Origin: Limnochordia bacterium
GTDB taxonomy: Bacteria; Bacillota; Limnochordia; DUMW01
Length of the DNA: 22,240 bases
Assembly: GCA_023230925.1 (NCBI GenBank)
Contig: JALNWK010000047.1
Coordinates: 1 to 22,240, forward strand
Reading direction: 5' to 3'
Within the stretch, counting starts at the first letter, position 1. Every line of letters begins with the position of its first letter. The notes beneath the pieces were generated by a model. That model made no database searches and was not told the origin of the DNA. It saw nothing but the letters and a program-made list of their open reading frames with translations. This document shows, one piece after another, positions 9,180-16,463 of this stretch. The position numbers and the translations under genes were made by a program.

Positions 9180-9210
9180 AAGTCCGTTGCACAACGCTTC
9201 TTATTCTATC

Positions 9211-10449
9211 TTACCCGAATGTGACGTTGACTCCCTTATCCCGTAATTGTTTGACTACAGGATGTTCAGGATCGCTATTTAGGGCGCTGGGAAGCTGAAC
9301 TCCCTGTAAATGCTCTAGTTGCAGTAGTTCCGTGATGTCAGATACTGGCGTGCTGGGTATGTTCAGCTTCTTCATTTTCGGGAATTTCGTTGATATCCCT
9401 GCAATGCTAGCAAGAGGAGCCCATCCTTGGATCCATTCCTCCAGGTTCGGCAAGTTCGGCAGTTGCTCTATGCTAGTAAATTGTGCTGAATGACACATAA
9501 TGTTTCTAAGCCCCGTATGTCCCTCGAAGGCAGCCAAACTTGTCACGGACATGTTATTGAACTCCAATCGAAACAGGTTGGGAAGCCCCGCTAATGGGCT
9601 AAGATCGGTGATACTGCACTTGTTTACAAAAACCTCCTGCAATGTGGTAATGGTCGCAAGGGGACTTACATCGGTTATTCCGGAGTTCTCGTCGACTTTC
9701 AAGACCCTCAGTGCAGTAAAATGCTGTAAACCACTTAAGGATGTAATACCCTTGTCCTTTGCCTCCAGAACCTCAATACCCGCCACATCCTCCGGCGTTA
9801 GATCACCCTCGGGCTTATCGATTTTCGTGCGCACAACGGTTTCTAGGTTAGGATCTAGCTTCACTACATAGTTCACTACGACCTCTAACTCTGTAGAAGC
9901 GTTTACCGTAACTGACGCTTCGTAAACCACCACATCATTCCGGATGACCCTAACAGCATATTTCCCGAAGGGTACCTCAGAAAACATAAACTCTCCAGCC
10001 TCATCACTCACTACACTCATACTATATTCACCTATTGACAGGGAGACGGTTGTTCCACTAAGGGCACCCCCGTATCCAGCTGAGACAGAGCCATGCAATT
10101 CTTCAATGCACTCAACATCGTCGAGGTTAATATTGCAGGTGACTTTGTCCTTTCCTTTTTCAACAGTAACATTCTCCTTTACGGCGAGAAACGCGTCATC
10201 TTTATAGACTACTAACACATAACTACCAAAGACGATTTCGCCAATGCTATACGCTCCCTGTGCATTCGTTACAGCAGAAAGATTCAACCCGGGAATAGAG
10301 ACGATAGCACCAACAACTGGGTCTGCACCAGCCTTAACAAATCCGCTCACTGTTCCTTCCTTGGGACCGAACAAATTCAGACAACCTGACAGAAGAACCA
10401 CGCAACTTAACAAACCAATCGCCGTCATGACTACTTTATTGTTTTTCAA
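9211..10449 (-). CDS. LRR lipoprotein with two carboxypeptidase-regulatory-like domains
   Basis: I place the start at TTG 10449, 8 nt after AAAGGAG, instead of the GTG at 10458, which overlaps that Shine-Dalgarno sequence. The 412-residue product then opens with a compact lipoprotein signal ending LLSGC (Cys23). Two beta-sandwich repeats follow (about 34-110 and 115-190). They are of the carboxypeptidase-regulatory-like type: GTVSGFVKAGADPVVGAIV, then a GAYSIGEIVFGSYVL-like half. Residues about 195-412 are an internalin-like cap (LDPNLETVVRTKI) and about seven LRRs. There is no enzymatic domain, so a binding or scaffolding role at a membrane surface is likely. Its LRRs are the most divergent of the four LRR sets here. 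The next gene downstream is a GH123-like enzyme without LRRs. Confidence 0.8.
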   Translation of the reverse strand: MKNNKVVMTAIGLLSCVVLLSGCLNLFGPKEGTVSGFVKAGADPVVGAIVSIPGLNLSAVTNAQGAYSIGEIVFGSYVLVVYKDDAFLAVKENVTVEKGKDKVTCNINLDDVECIEELHGSVSAGYGGALSGTTVSLSIGEYSMSVVSDEAGEFMFSEVPFGKYAVRVIRNDVVVYEASVTVNASTELEVVVNYVVKLDPNLETVVRTKIDKPEGDLTPEDVAGIEVLEAKDKGITSLSGLQHFTALRVLKVDENSGITDVSPLATITTLQEVFVNKCSITDLSPLAGLPNLFRLEFNNMSVTSLAAFEGHTGLRNIMCHSAQFTSIEQLPNLPNLEEWIQGWAPLASIAGISTKFPKMKKLNIPSTPVSDITELLQLEHLQGVQLPSALNSDPEHPVVKQLRDKGVNVTFG

Positions 10450-10584
10450 CTGTTGCACTCCTTTCTAGTCTGTCTACCAGCCTCCTTAGGCATGCGCACC
10501 AAAGGAAGAGTAATCCTTTATGTACATTAGTCTTCACCATATGTGACTCACATCTGCTCAGGTAACAATACTCAACCGATACTC

Positions 10585-11802
10585 TTATAGTGTCTTAATG
10601 GTCACACCCTTTGCTTGAAGTACTTGAACAGTCTCCGGGTATTTTTCTTGTTGTCCAGCATCTAGCCAGACCGTTGTAAGCGCCGGTAGTTGCAGTAGCG
10701 GGCTAAGGTCAGTGACCCGGCTATTCCCCACGATAACCTGCCACAGTTGGGGAAACCGCTCAATTCCTGCTATGCTTTCAAGCACACTCCAGCCGGCGTG
10801 AAACTCTTTTAGATTTGGCAGGCTCGGTAAAGTACTAAGATCAGTTATTTTAGCACCATGATACTCAATGTTCTGCAATGCCGCATGTCCTTTCAGGGCC
10901 GTGAAGTCAGTAACACTGGTGTAATGGATCCTAAGACGGTGCAGATGCGGATGATTCGCCAAGGGACTAATATCCACAACACGCGGATTCTCGTCTAGAA
11001 TAATCTCTCGTAATCCACTGATCTTCGACAGTGGACTCAAATCTTCAACATCGTTCCGGTCCAAACGCAAGTAACCTAATGATGAAAAATACTCTAAGCC
11101 CTTAAGTGATTTGATTCCTTTGTCTCGCTCATCAATCTTTTCAATCCCAGCAACATCCTCCGCCAGTAATACACCCTTTGGTTTACTAATCATGTTGCGC
11201 ACACTCTGTTCTAAATTGGGATCTAATACCACAACGGAAGCTTTGACTATTAACTCCCCCGTACTATCTACCACGAATGATTCCTCATAAATATCCACGC
11301 CATCTAGCGTTACCTTTACAAGATAGTCTCCAAAGGGTACGGACGGAAAAACAAATCTTCCTTTTTCATCGGTGTTCTGACTCACATTGTACTTTCCTAT
11401 GGATAGAAAGACTGTAGCTCCAGCGAGCACGTCTTCTCCATACTTAACCGAAACAGTACCCGTTACTTCCCTGCTTTTGGCTTCGTCAACTTTGATATTA
11501 ACGGTAGCACTCTCCGCTTCATCTACAGTCACATTCTCCATAACGGCAAGGAATTCATTATCCTTGTAAACCACCATAGTATGAGTACCCGAGGAGACCT
11601 TATCAAAGCTATACGCACCCTCTGCACTGGTGATTGTAGTAAGTTTCAATGCGGGGATGAAAACGGTAGCTCCCACTACTGGATCACCACTATCCTTGAT
11701 GAGTCCACTCAGCGTTCCTTTCTCAGGACCTAAACAGCCTGAAACAAGAACCAGACAAGCGACCAAACTAACAACACCTATGATCACTCTGCAGCTTCTC
11801 AA
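10585..11802 (-). CDS. LRR lipoprotein with two carboxypeptidase-regulatory-like domains, paralogue of the next gene
   Basis: The chosen start is TTG 11802, 8 nt after GGGAG, mirroring the neighbouring paralogue base for base. An upstream ATG at 11895 would add 31 residues that read through an intercistronic hairpin and precede the signal peptide. The 405-residue product has a lipobox LVSGC (Cys23). Two carboxypeptidase-regulatory-like beta-sandwiches follow (about 28-105 and 110-185; GTLSGLIKDSGDPVVGATV, KYGEDVLAGATVF). The cap (LDPNLEQSVRNMI) and about seven LRRs end VTIKTL. The LRR block is far closer to that fused to the GH123-like enzyme at 11914-14310 than to the LRRs of 9211-10449, even though the N-terminal halves of the two lipoproteins match each other. 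That pattern suggests module exchange. The role is unknown, probably glycan or partner binding. Confidence 0.8.
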   Translation of the reverse strand: MRSCRVIIGVVSLVACLVLVSGCLGPEKGTLSGLIKDSGDPVVGATVFIPALKLTTITSAEGAYSFDKVSSGTHTMVVYKDNEFLAVMENVTVDEAESATVNIKVDEAKSREVTGTVSVKYGEDVLAGATVFLSIGKYNVSQNTDEKGRFVFPSVPFGDYLVKVTLDGVDIYEESFVVDSTGELIVKASVVVLDPNLEQSVRNMISKPKGVLLAEDVAGIEKIDERDKGIKSLKGLEYFSSLGYLRLDRNDVEDLSPLSKISGLREIILDENPRVVDISPLANHPHLHRLRIHYTSVTDFTALKGHAALQNIEYHGAKITDLSTLPSLPNLKEFHAGWSVLESIAGIERFPQLWQVIVGNSRVTDLSPLLQLPALTTVWLDAGQQEKYPETVQVLQAKGVTIKTL

Positions 11803-11831
11803 CTGTCGCACTCCCTTCTTGTTGGCTTTTG

Positions 11832-11870
11832 GCATCCCAAAGGCCGACAGACTGTCCGCCCTTGGGATGC
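11832..11870. repeat. 39-nt near-perfect intercistronic palindrome
   Basis: GCATCCCAA (11832-11840) pairs with TTGGGATGC (11862-11870). Inside, GGC and GACAG pair with CTGTC and GCC, with two mismatches and almost no loop. It sits between the GH123-LRR gene and the first LRR lipoprotein. No U-run follows on either strand. It is likely an RNA processing or stability element, or a protein-binding site. Confidence 0.6.
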
Positions 11871-11913
11871 ACTTAAACATTGCAACCAAGTACATGATTC
11901 TCCAATGAACTGA

Positions 11914-14310
11914 TTACAGTGTCTTGATCGTTACACCCTTCGCCTTCAGAGTTTCGGCAACTGCGGATTCTTGTTGGGTAACATCAAGCCAAATCGTTCT
12001 AAGCGCCGGCAGTTTTAGCAGCGGCTCAAGGTCAGTTACCCGGCTATTTCCCACGATAACCTGCCACAAACGAGGAAACCGCTCAATGCCTGCTATACTC
12101 TCAAGATTGCTCCAGCCCGCATGAAACTCCCTTAGGCTCGGCAAATTCGGTAACGTGCTAAGATCAGTGATCTTGGCACCATGATACTCAATGTTCTCTA
12201 GTGCTGTATGTCCATCTAGAGCACGGAAATCGGTGACGCTTGTATGATGGATTCGCAGACGGAAAAGCTTCGGATGATTGGCTAAGGGTGAGATATCAAC
12301 CACTCGCGGGTTTTCATCCAAGATAATCTCCCGCAACTCACTAATTTGGGCCAGGGGACTAAGATCCGAAACATCGTTCCGATCCAAACGCAAAACACTA
12401 AGTGATGCACAATACTCTAGCCCTTCAAGGGACTTGATACCCTTATCCCGAGCATCAATCGTGGTAATGGTAGCTACATCGGCGGGAACAATCGGTCCCG
12501 AAGGCTTCTTGATCAGATCTCGTATGACGGATTCTAGGTTCGGGTCGAAGCTAATACCCTTCTCTTCGTCTAGTTCTAAAGACGGGGCCGCAAAAGCAAA
12601 ATCAGATTGTTGTAGTTGGAGAATGTAGTAGATCATATCCGCGCGGATAGTATCAAGGTCACCTGCGACATTCATGTTTGCTAGATACTTCTCCGCCTGA
12701 TCTGCAACCTTCAAGAGTTTGGGATTCTCGGAGTTTTTAGCCTCTTCAATGTTATTCAGCAAGGTGGTTAAATAACGGACATCGTCCACAGCTTCCCTAT
12801 ACCCTTCCCAGGCAATGGTACCCACCACACCATTTACAGTCGGGTAGGTAAAATTATGGTCCCGATATGTGGGATGATCGAAATCGTTCCATACATTGCC
12901 AAACCCATCCTGATAGGCATAGGTAGCGGCACCATCATAGTTATATCTCCACAACATGAGCCCATAGTTGCGCCGGTACAGCTCAGGATCCTCAGCGGGA
13001 GTCTGCGGGTTACCGTAGGACCAGATTTTACCTCCAACGGAGTGCCAGTTAGCCGCCTCTTCCAGTCTTAAGCGGTCATGCCTGATATGTAGGTCCTGTA
13101 TATCACCCATTAATTCAAAGTTACCCGCCCGCCAACCAGCTGCAAACACTTTGCCGCCAAGTTCATGCACCCGCATCCAATCTTTCCTTTGGGCCGTCAA
13201 TTCATCCCCTGAAGCCTCATCGATGGCGTAAAAGTATACCTCAGGTATGTCATACTTTTCAGCCAAGTCAAGGGTCTGTGCGATTTGGCTTTCGGGACTA
13301 TATGTCCGTACTCCAAGATAGTACAGTGGTTGTCCTCCCATGCCAACCTGATCACGTATCTTGAGAACCTCTTCAAGGGAACTTAATGGTTGGTATACAA
13401 TGGGATTTGTTACCCCATGGGCCATCATGTCTTCAAGTTCGGCAATAAACTGCTCCCGAGACTTCTTTTCCGAGGAGATCGAACCCTTCCCAAGGATATC
13501 CAAGGTCCCTCGGTAATATATACTAGAGGTATAGTATGGCTCGGATAACGTAAAGGGCAACACAGTAACACTAAGCTGCATGGACCCCACAATTTGACCA
13601 TTTTCGTACAACTCTATTTGCCCGTGATAGACACCAGAAGCAGCCTCCTCCGGTACCCTGGCTGTCACCCAAAGTTGCTGATTCCACCCAGCGGGGATAT
13701 CCATCGGTAGAAGGACAGAACTATCTTGAACTGGAAACTCCTCGACCAAAAACTGTAGACGTCCACCGCGATCCCGTGGGTCACTAATCCATGTATACTC
13801 CTCTCGGTCAGGGAAAGAAAGCTTAAGATAGTTTTCCTGTTTCTCCAGATCAACCTTAACTAGATTCGGATCATTAAGTAGTAACTCGGGCACCAGAATC
13901 CGTTTACTCTTGTCCTGATCCCGTCCCCACCACGCCGTTCCCGCTTGGTACCAGGCTTTCACGTACTTGATGTCAATACTCTCTTTAGGAATTAGTCTCT
14001 TTCCATCCTCACTGACTAAGTCATTTACCCGAGGGAAAAAAGACTCAATATCTTGTACCGCAGTTACTATAAAACTGGCCGATTCATATTCGCCGGGAGT
14101 GGCTATAACACTTAACTGATCTGACACGGATCCATGGTTGAATCCTCGATTCGGTAGAACCTGCTTTGTCGTAATTGATTGTACCGTATATGTTAACCCT
14201 TTAGTACCTGTGGGACCAATGACACCTTCAGATGAAGAGACCGCATACGCCGTAAACTGGAGAACCAAGATAAGAAGTATAACCAATACCATCTTGGAGA
14301 CTTTAGCCAC
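11914..14310 (-). CDS. Secreted GH123/DUF4091-like glycoside hydrolase with C-terminal leucine-rich repeats
   Basis: The 798-residue protein starts at GTG, 5 nt after a run of seven G (minus strand). A Sec signal peptide ends near AYA-VSS (residue 23) and there is no lipobox. The GH123-type N-domain (about 45-255; ATPGEYESASF, AGTAWWGRDQDKSKR) leads into the DUF4091/GH123-like barrel (about 260-575). The catalytic-pair motif is IDEA (Asp364-Glu365). An internalin-like cap and about seven LRRs occupy about 585-798. The architecture matches 613-3030 except that the mature protein is soluble rather than lipid-anchored. It follows SBP1 by about 100 nt, with a strong hairpin between, and probably shares its transcript. 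Periplasmic or secreted glycan hydrolysis is likely; linkage specificity cannot be read from the sequence. Confidence 0.85.
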   Translation of the reverse strand: MAKVSKMVLVILLILVLQFTAYAVSSSEGVIGPTGTKGLTYTVQSITTKQVLPNRGFNHGSVSDQLSVIATPGEYESASFIVTAVQDIESFFPRVNDLVSEDGKRLIPKESIDIKYVKAWYQAGTAWWGRDQDKSKRILVPELLLNDPNLVKVDLEKQENYLKLSFPDREEYTWISDPRDRGGRLQFLVEEFPVQDSSVLLPMDIPAGWNQQLWVTARVPEEAASGVYHGQIELYENGQIVGSMQLSVTVLPFTLSEPYYTSSIYYRGTLDILGKGSISSEKKSREQFIAELEDMMAHGVTNPIVYQPLSSLEEVLKIRDQVGMGGQPLYYLGVRTYSPESQIAQTLDLAEKYDIPEVYFYAIDEASGDELTAQRKDWMRVHELGGKVFAAGWRAGNFELMGDIQDLHIRHDRLRLEEAANWHSVGGKIWSYGNPQTPAEDPELYRRNYGLMLWRYNYDGAATYAYQDGFGNVWNDFDHPTYRDHNFTYPTVNGVVGTIAWEGYREAVDDVRYLTTLLNNIEEAKNSENPKLLKVADQAEKYLANMNVAGDLDTIRADMIYYILQLQQSDFAFAAPSLELDEEKGISFDPNLESVIRDLIKKPSGPIVPADVATITTIDARDKGIKSLEGLEYCASLSVLRLDRNDVSDLSPLAQISELREIILDENPRVVDISPLANHPKLFRLRIHHTSVTDFRALDGHTALENIEYHGAKITDLSTLPNLPSLREFHAGWSNLESIAGIERFPRLWQVIVGNSRVTDLEPLLKLPALRTIWLDVTQQESAVAETLKAKGVTIKTL

Positions 14311-14334
14311 AACAACCCCCCCTGTGGAATACGC

Positions 14335-14379
14335 GACTAGCCAGGTGAGTGGGTGTCCCCACTCATCACCTGGCCAGTC
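14335..14379. repeat. Intercistronic hairpin after SBP1
   Basis: GACTAGCCAGGTGA (14335-14348) pairs with TCACCTGGCCAGTC (14366-14379) with one mismatch; the inner GTGGG and CCCAC arms extend the stem. It starts 36 nt past the SBP1 stop and ends about 25 nt before the next start codon. No U-tract follows. Such hairpins after binding-protein genes often protect the upstream mRNA and lower downstream expression. Confidence 0.6.
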
Positions 14380-14414
14380 TACTGGCAGATTAAGCTTAGT
14401 CTGACGACAATGTG

Positions 14415-15752
14415 CTACTCGCTGGCAAGGACCGCATTGATTCTGCTTTGTAGTATTTCTAAACCAGCAGCTGCAGACATCTCGCCATTAAGTATCGCCG
14501 TAACCGTCTCGTACCCCACCCGCTGCATGGCACGGTGCGTATTGGGCACGGCCTCCTCGAGAGCGGTGCGGGAGTGGGCCAAAGCTCCACTGACTGAGTT
14601 CATCACCTCAAAAGGTGTCATTCCAGAGGCCGAGGAGATCCGATCGATGTAAACCTCCATGGCAGCCTGCCGTGCAGGAATCATGCCAGTCAGTTCGGTG
14701 AAAAGAGCTTGGGATTCGGCATTAGTGGCGAATTTGATAAACTCCCAGCACTCTGCAGGGTGCTCAGTATACGCACAAGCGTACAGAGGATCAGTCCACC
14801 GAGTGTTTGCACGGGTCTCGGTAAGAGGCATCGGTGCAAGACCCCATTCAAAGCTTGGAGCAGTATTGATCACTGCATCCAAATACCAAGCGCCAATCCA
14901 GTGCATCGCCGCCTGGGCTCCGAAAAATGAACTTCCCGAGGGAGTAATACCCTTGCCTGGACCAGCTGCAGCATAGTTGGCGTAGTAATCAGCGAGGGCC
15001 TCATAGGCTTTAACGTTCTCAGGACGCACCATAGCCACCTTTGTGGCATAGCCTGCCTCATAAGCTTCTGGGTCAACCCAATCACCACCGAAAATCCAGC
15101 AGATGTCCGGTAAGTGCCACTCACTAGCAAAGGTCAGGGCAACTCGGCTATATACACCTTCATTATCTACAATGGTAAGTTTCTTGCTATAGTCGACAAA
15201 ATCCCGCCATGTCCATTCCTTGCTATCCCAATCGTCAGGAAGTAATTTTAGACCATTCTCGCGAAACATATCCTTGTTATAAAAACAATACTGGGGACAA
15301 ACACCTAGCGGAACACCATGGAATTCACCGTTAATTTGGAAAGTCTCCCATACCCCAGGGAAGAAGTCATCGATATCTAGTTCTGCCTTATCCCGGGCTA
15401 CAAATTTCGCAAGGTCCAAGGTCCAACCATTTAGGATGTAACTCTTCTTGTCTGAAGCCCCATAGAATATGTCCGGCGGCGTTCCGCCCATGATCAAAGT
15501 GGTTAGTTTCTCAACGTATTCTGAACCACCTCCACCCGATGCCTGTGCCAAACCTGTTACATGAATATCTGGATGTTGTTCATTGAACCTGCGGATGACC
15601 TCCGTTGCCCACGCCATCTCTTGGGTTCCAGTCCGGTACATGAAGACAAGCTCCACTTGCTTAGCCGCTACAACCGAGGAAACCGTTACAAGAAGTCCGA
15701 CCAATAGTAGCACCATAAGACAACAACGCAATTCCTTAGCTGGCATATTCAT
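14415..15752 (-). CDS. ABC transporter sugar-binding protein, family 1 (SBP1)
   Basis: The 445-residue protein is a family 1 extracellular solute-binding protein, which captures sugars or oligosaccharides for an ABC importer. The signal peptide ends near VVAA (residue 30) and has no lipobox, consistent with a free periplasmic protein. The mature part starts with a beta-strand (VELVFMYRTG), then the typical FNEQHPDI element, GTPPDIFYG, and the NGEFHGVPLGV and FYNKDMF motifs of the family. Two ATGs are possible: 15752, with AAAGGGG almost abutting, and 15746, which gives 7-nt spacing and is perhaps better. No permease or ATPase gene is adjacent. It is first in the run leading into the GH123/LRR genes. 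Candidate promoters lie at 15789-15817 and 16173-16201. It is only distantly similar to SBP2. Confidence 0.88.
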   Translation of the reverse strand: MNMPAKELRCCLMVLLLVGLLVTVSSVVAAKQVELVFMYRTGTQEMAWATEVIRRFNEQHPDIHVTGLAQASGGGGSEYVEKLTTLIMGGTPPDIFYGASDKKSYILNGWTLDLAKFVARDKAELDIDDFFPGVWETFQINGEFHGVPLGVCPQYCFYNKDMFRENGLKLLPDDWDSKEWTWRDFVDYSKKLTIVDNEGVYSRVALTFASEWHLPDICWIFGGDWVDPEAYEAGYATKVAMVRPENVKAYEALADYYANYAAAGPGKGITPSGSSFFGAQAAMHWIGAWYLDAVINTAPSFEWGLAPMPLTETRANTRWTDPLYACAYTEHPAECWEFIKFATNAESQALFTELTGMIPARQAAMEVYIDRISSASGMTPFEVMNSVSGALAHSRTALEEAVPNTHRAMQRVGYETVTAILNGEMSAAAGLEILQSRINAVLASE

Positions 15753-15788
15753 ACCCCTTTGCTAGTTATATTGTATATTCATGAAACA

Positions 15789-15817
15789 TATATCACACGC
15801 CAAATCATGTTATGCAA
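15789..15817 (-). promoter_or_regulatory. Proximal promoter candidate for SBP1
   Basis: TTGCAT (15817-15812) and GATATA (15794-15789) are separated by 17 nt on the minus strand, about 35 nt before the SBP1 start. A TTCATGAA palindrome (15778-15785) lies at the expected start site. The -10 box is imperfect. Confidence 0.4.
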
Positions 15818-15979
15818 CCTTCATTATTCGATACTGCATATTCAATATGTCCTGTTGGGATTTCCAGATAAACATATGTTCACGTTCAATCCATGATATA
15901 TCCATTACTCACGGTATTAGTAATTAGCCACTATATATGTGCATAACTCACAAAAGGTAAAGACTTGTATCACTAGTCA

Positions 15980-16024
15980 CTATAATCGCCCAGCCACCAC
16001 ATGCCAAACACACCGTTTCTTCAT
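15980..16024 (-). CDS. Possible 14-residue leader peptide
   Basis: An ATG at 16024 lies 6 nt after GGAGG (16035-16031) and opens a 14-codon frame, MKKRCVWHVVAGRL, ending in TAG. It is about 150 nt downstream of the promoter candidate at 16173-16201 and about 230 nt before SBP1. The good ribosome binding site is the only evidence. It could be a regulatory leader peptide, the start of a decayed gene, or chance. Confidence 0.25.
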   Translation of the reverse strand: MKKRCVWHVVAGRL

Positions 16025-16172
16025 CGACCACCTCCATAAACGACCTTCCCGTCCCCTATGATCCATCCATTTGTTTCAGAGGACAATCCTGAAACTAACC
16101 GTGATTGATCTTTGGCATTTCTTAGCATGTCGCTTAAATAAAGATGTTAATTAAGACGCATCAGTAACCTCA

Positions 16173-16201
16173 TATATATACTAGCACATTCTCATTGCCA
16201 A
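16173..16201 (-). promoter_or_regulatory. Distal promoter candidate facing SBP1
   Basis: TTGGCA (16201-16196) and TATATA (16178-16173) with a 17-nt spacer point towards SBP1, giving a leader of about 410 nt. It lies directly beyond the structured element at 16206-16316. Confidence 0.45.
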
Positions 16202-16205
16202 CACA

Positions 16206-16316
16206 AGCCTTTTGTTCCAGGATTTTCGTCTAGGTCATGAATCCTGTAGTAGCCGGTGTTCCCATCTCTTTTACTGACTGGGTTCACCGCCCTGCGTAGA
16301 ATTTGGACAAAAGGCT
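16206..16316. other. Structured intergenic element with three-way-junction fold
   Basis: AGCCTTTTGTTCCA (16206-16219) pairs with TGGACAAAAGGCT (16304-16316) with one bulged base. It encloses a GGATT/AATCC hairpin (16220-16244) and a CGGTG..CCC/GGG..CACCG hairpin (16254-16289). The result is a closed three-way junction of about 110 nt. It could be a structured RNA on either strand, the 3' end of the lacI-family transcript, or a miniature inverted-repeat element. Confidence 0.4.
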
Positions 16317-16463
16317 AGATCCCCTCTTCCCTCAAACCTAAGCTAATCGGAGCCTCTATGCATTAAAAGGAGGTCTTCATCACTTAGTTTTTGCTGCTCC
16401 TAAACGTTTTTGGAGAAACACTGTTGCTGGGCGCTCAAACAGGTAAGTTGTGCTGAATACATC
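16317..16463. other. Downstream flank of the lacI-family gene with an operator-like palindrome
   Basis: No gene is seen. AAACGTTT (16402-16409), flanked by CTCC and GGAG (16397-16415), has the central CG of LacI-family operators. It is far from either promoter candidate, so the assignment is weak. No classical terminator is evident after the regulator gene. Confidence 0.25.

Noticed and set aside
10541..10553. Perfect palindrome ATGTGACTCACAT, CRP-like at first sight
   Set aside because: CRP sites need about 6 nt between TGTGA and TCACA; here there is one. It lies between cotranscribed genes with no promoter nearby.
11803..11895. N-terminal extension of the first LRR lipoprotein from ATG 11895
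   Set aside because: It reads through an intercistronic hairpin and puts 31 residues before the signal peptide. TTG 11802 has the better spacing and matches the paralogue.
14335..14379. Hairpin after SBP1 as a classical terminator
   Set aside because: The stem is strong but no U-rich stretch follows and the next gene starts about 25 nt later.
16397..16415. CTCC-AAACGTTT-GGAG as terminator of the LacI-family gene
   Set aside because: The stem is short and AT-rich and no U-tract follows on the minus strand. It is more operator-like, and even that is weak.
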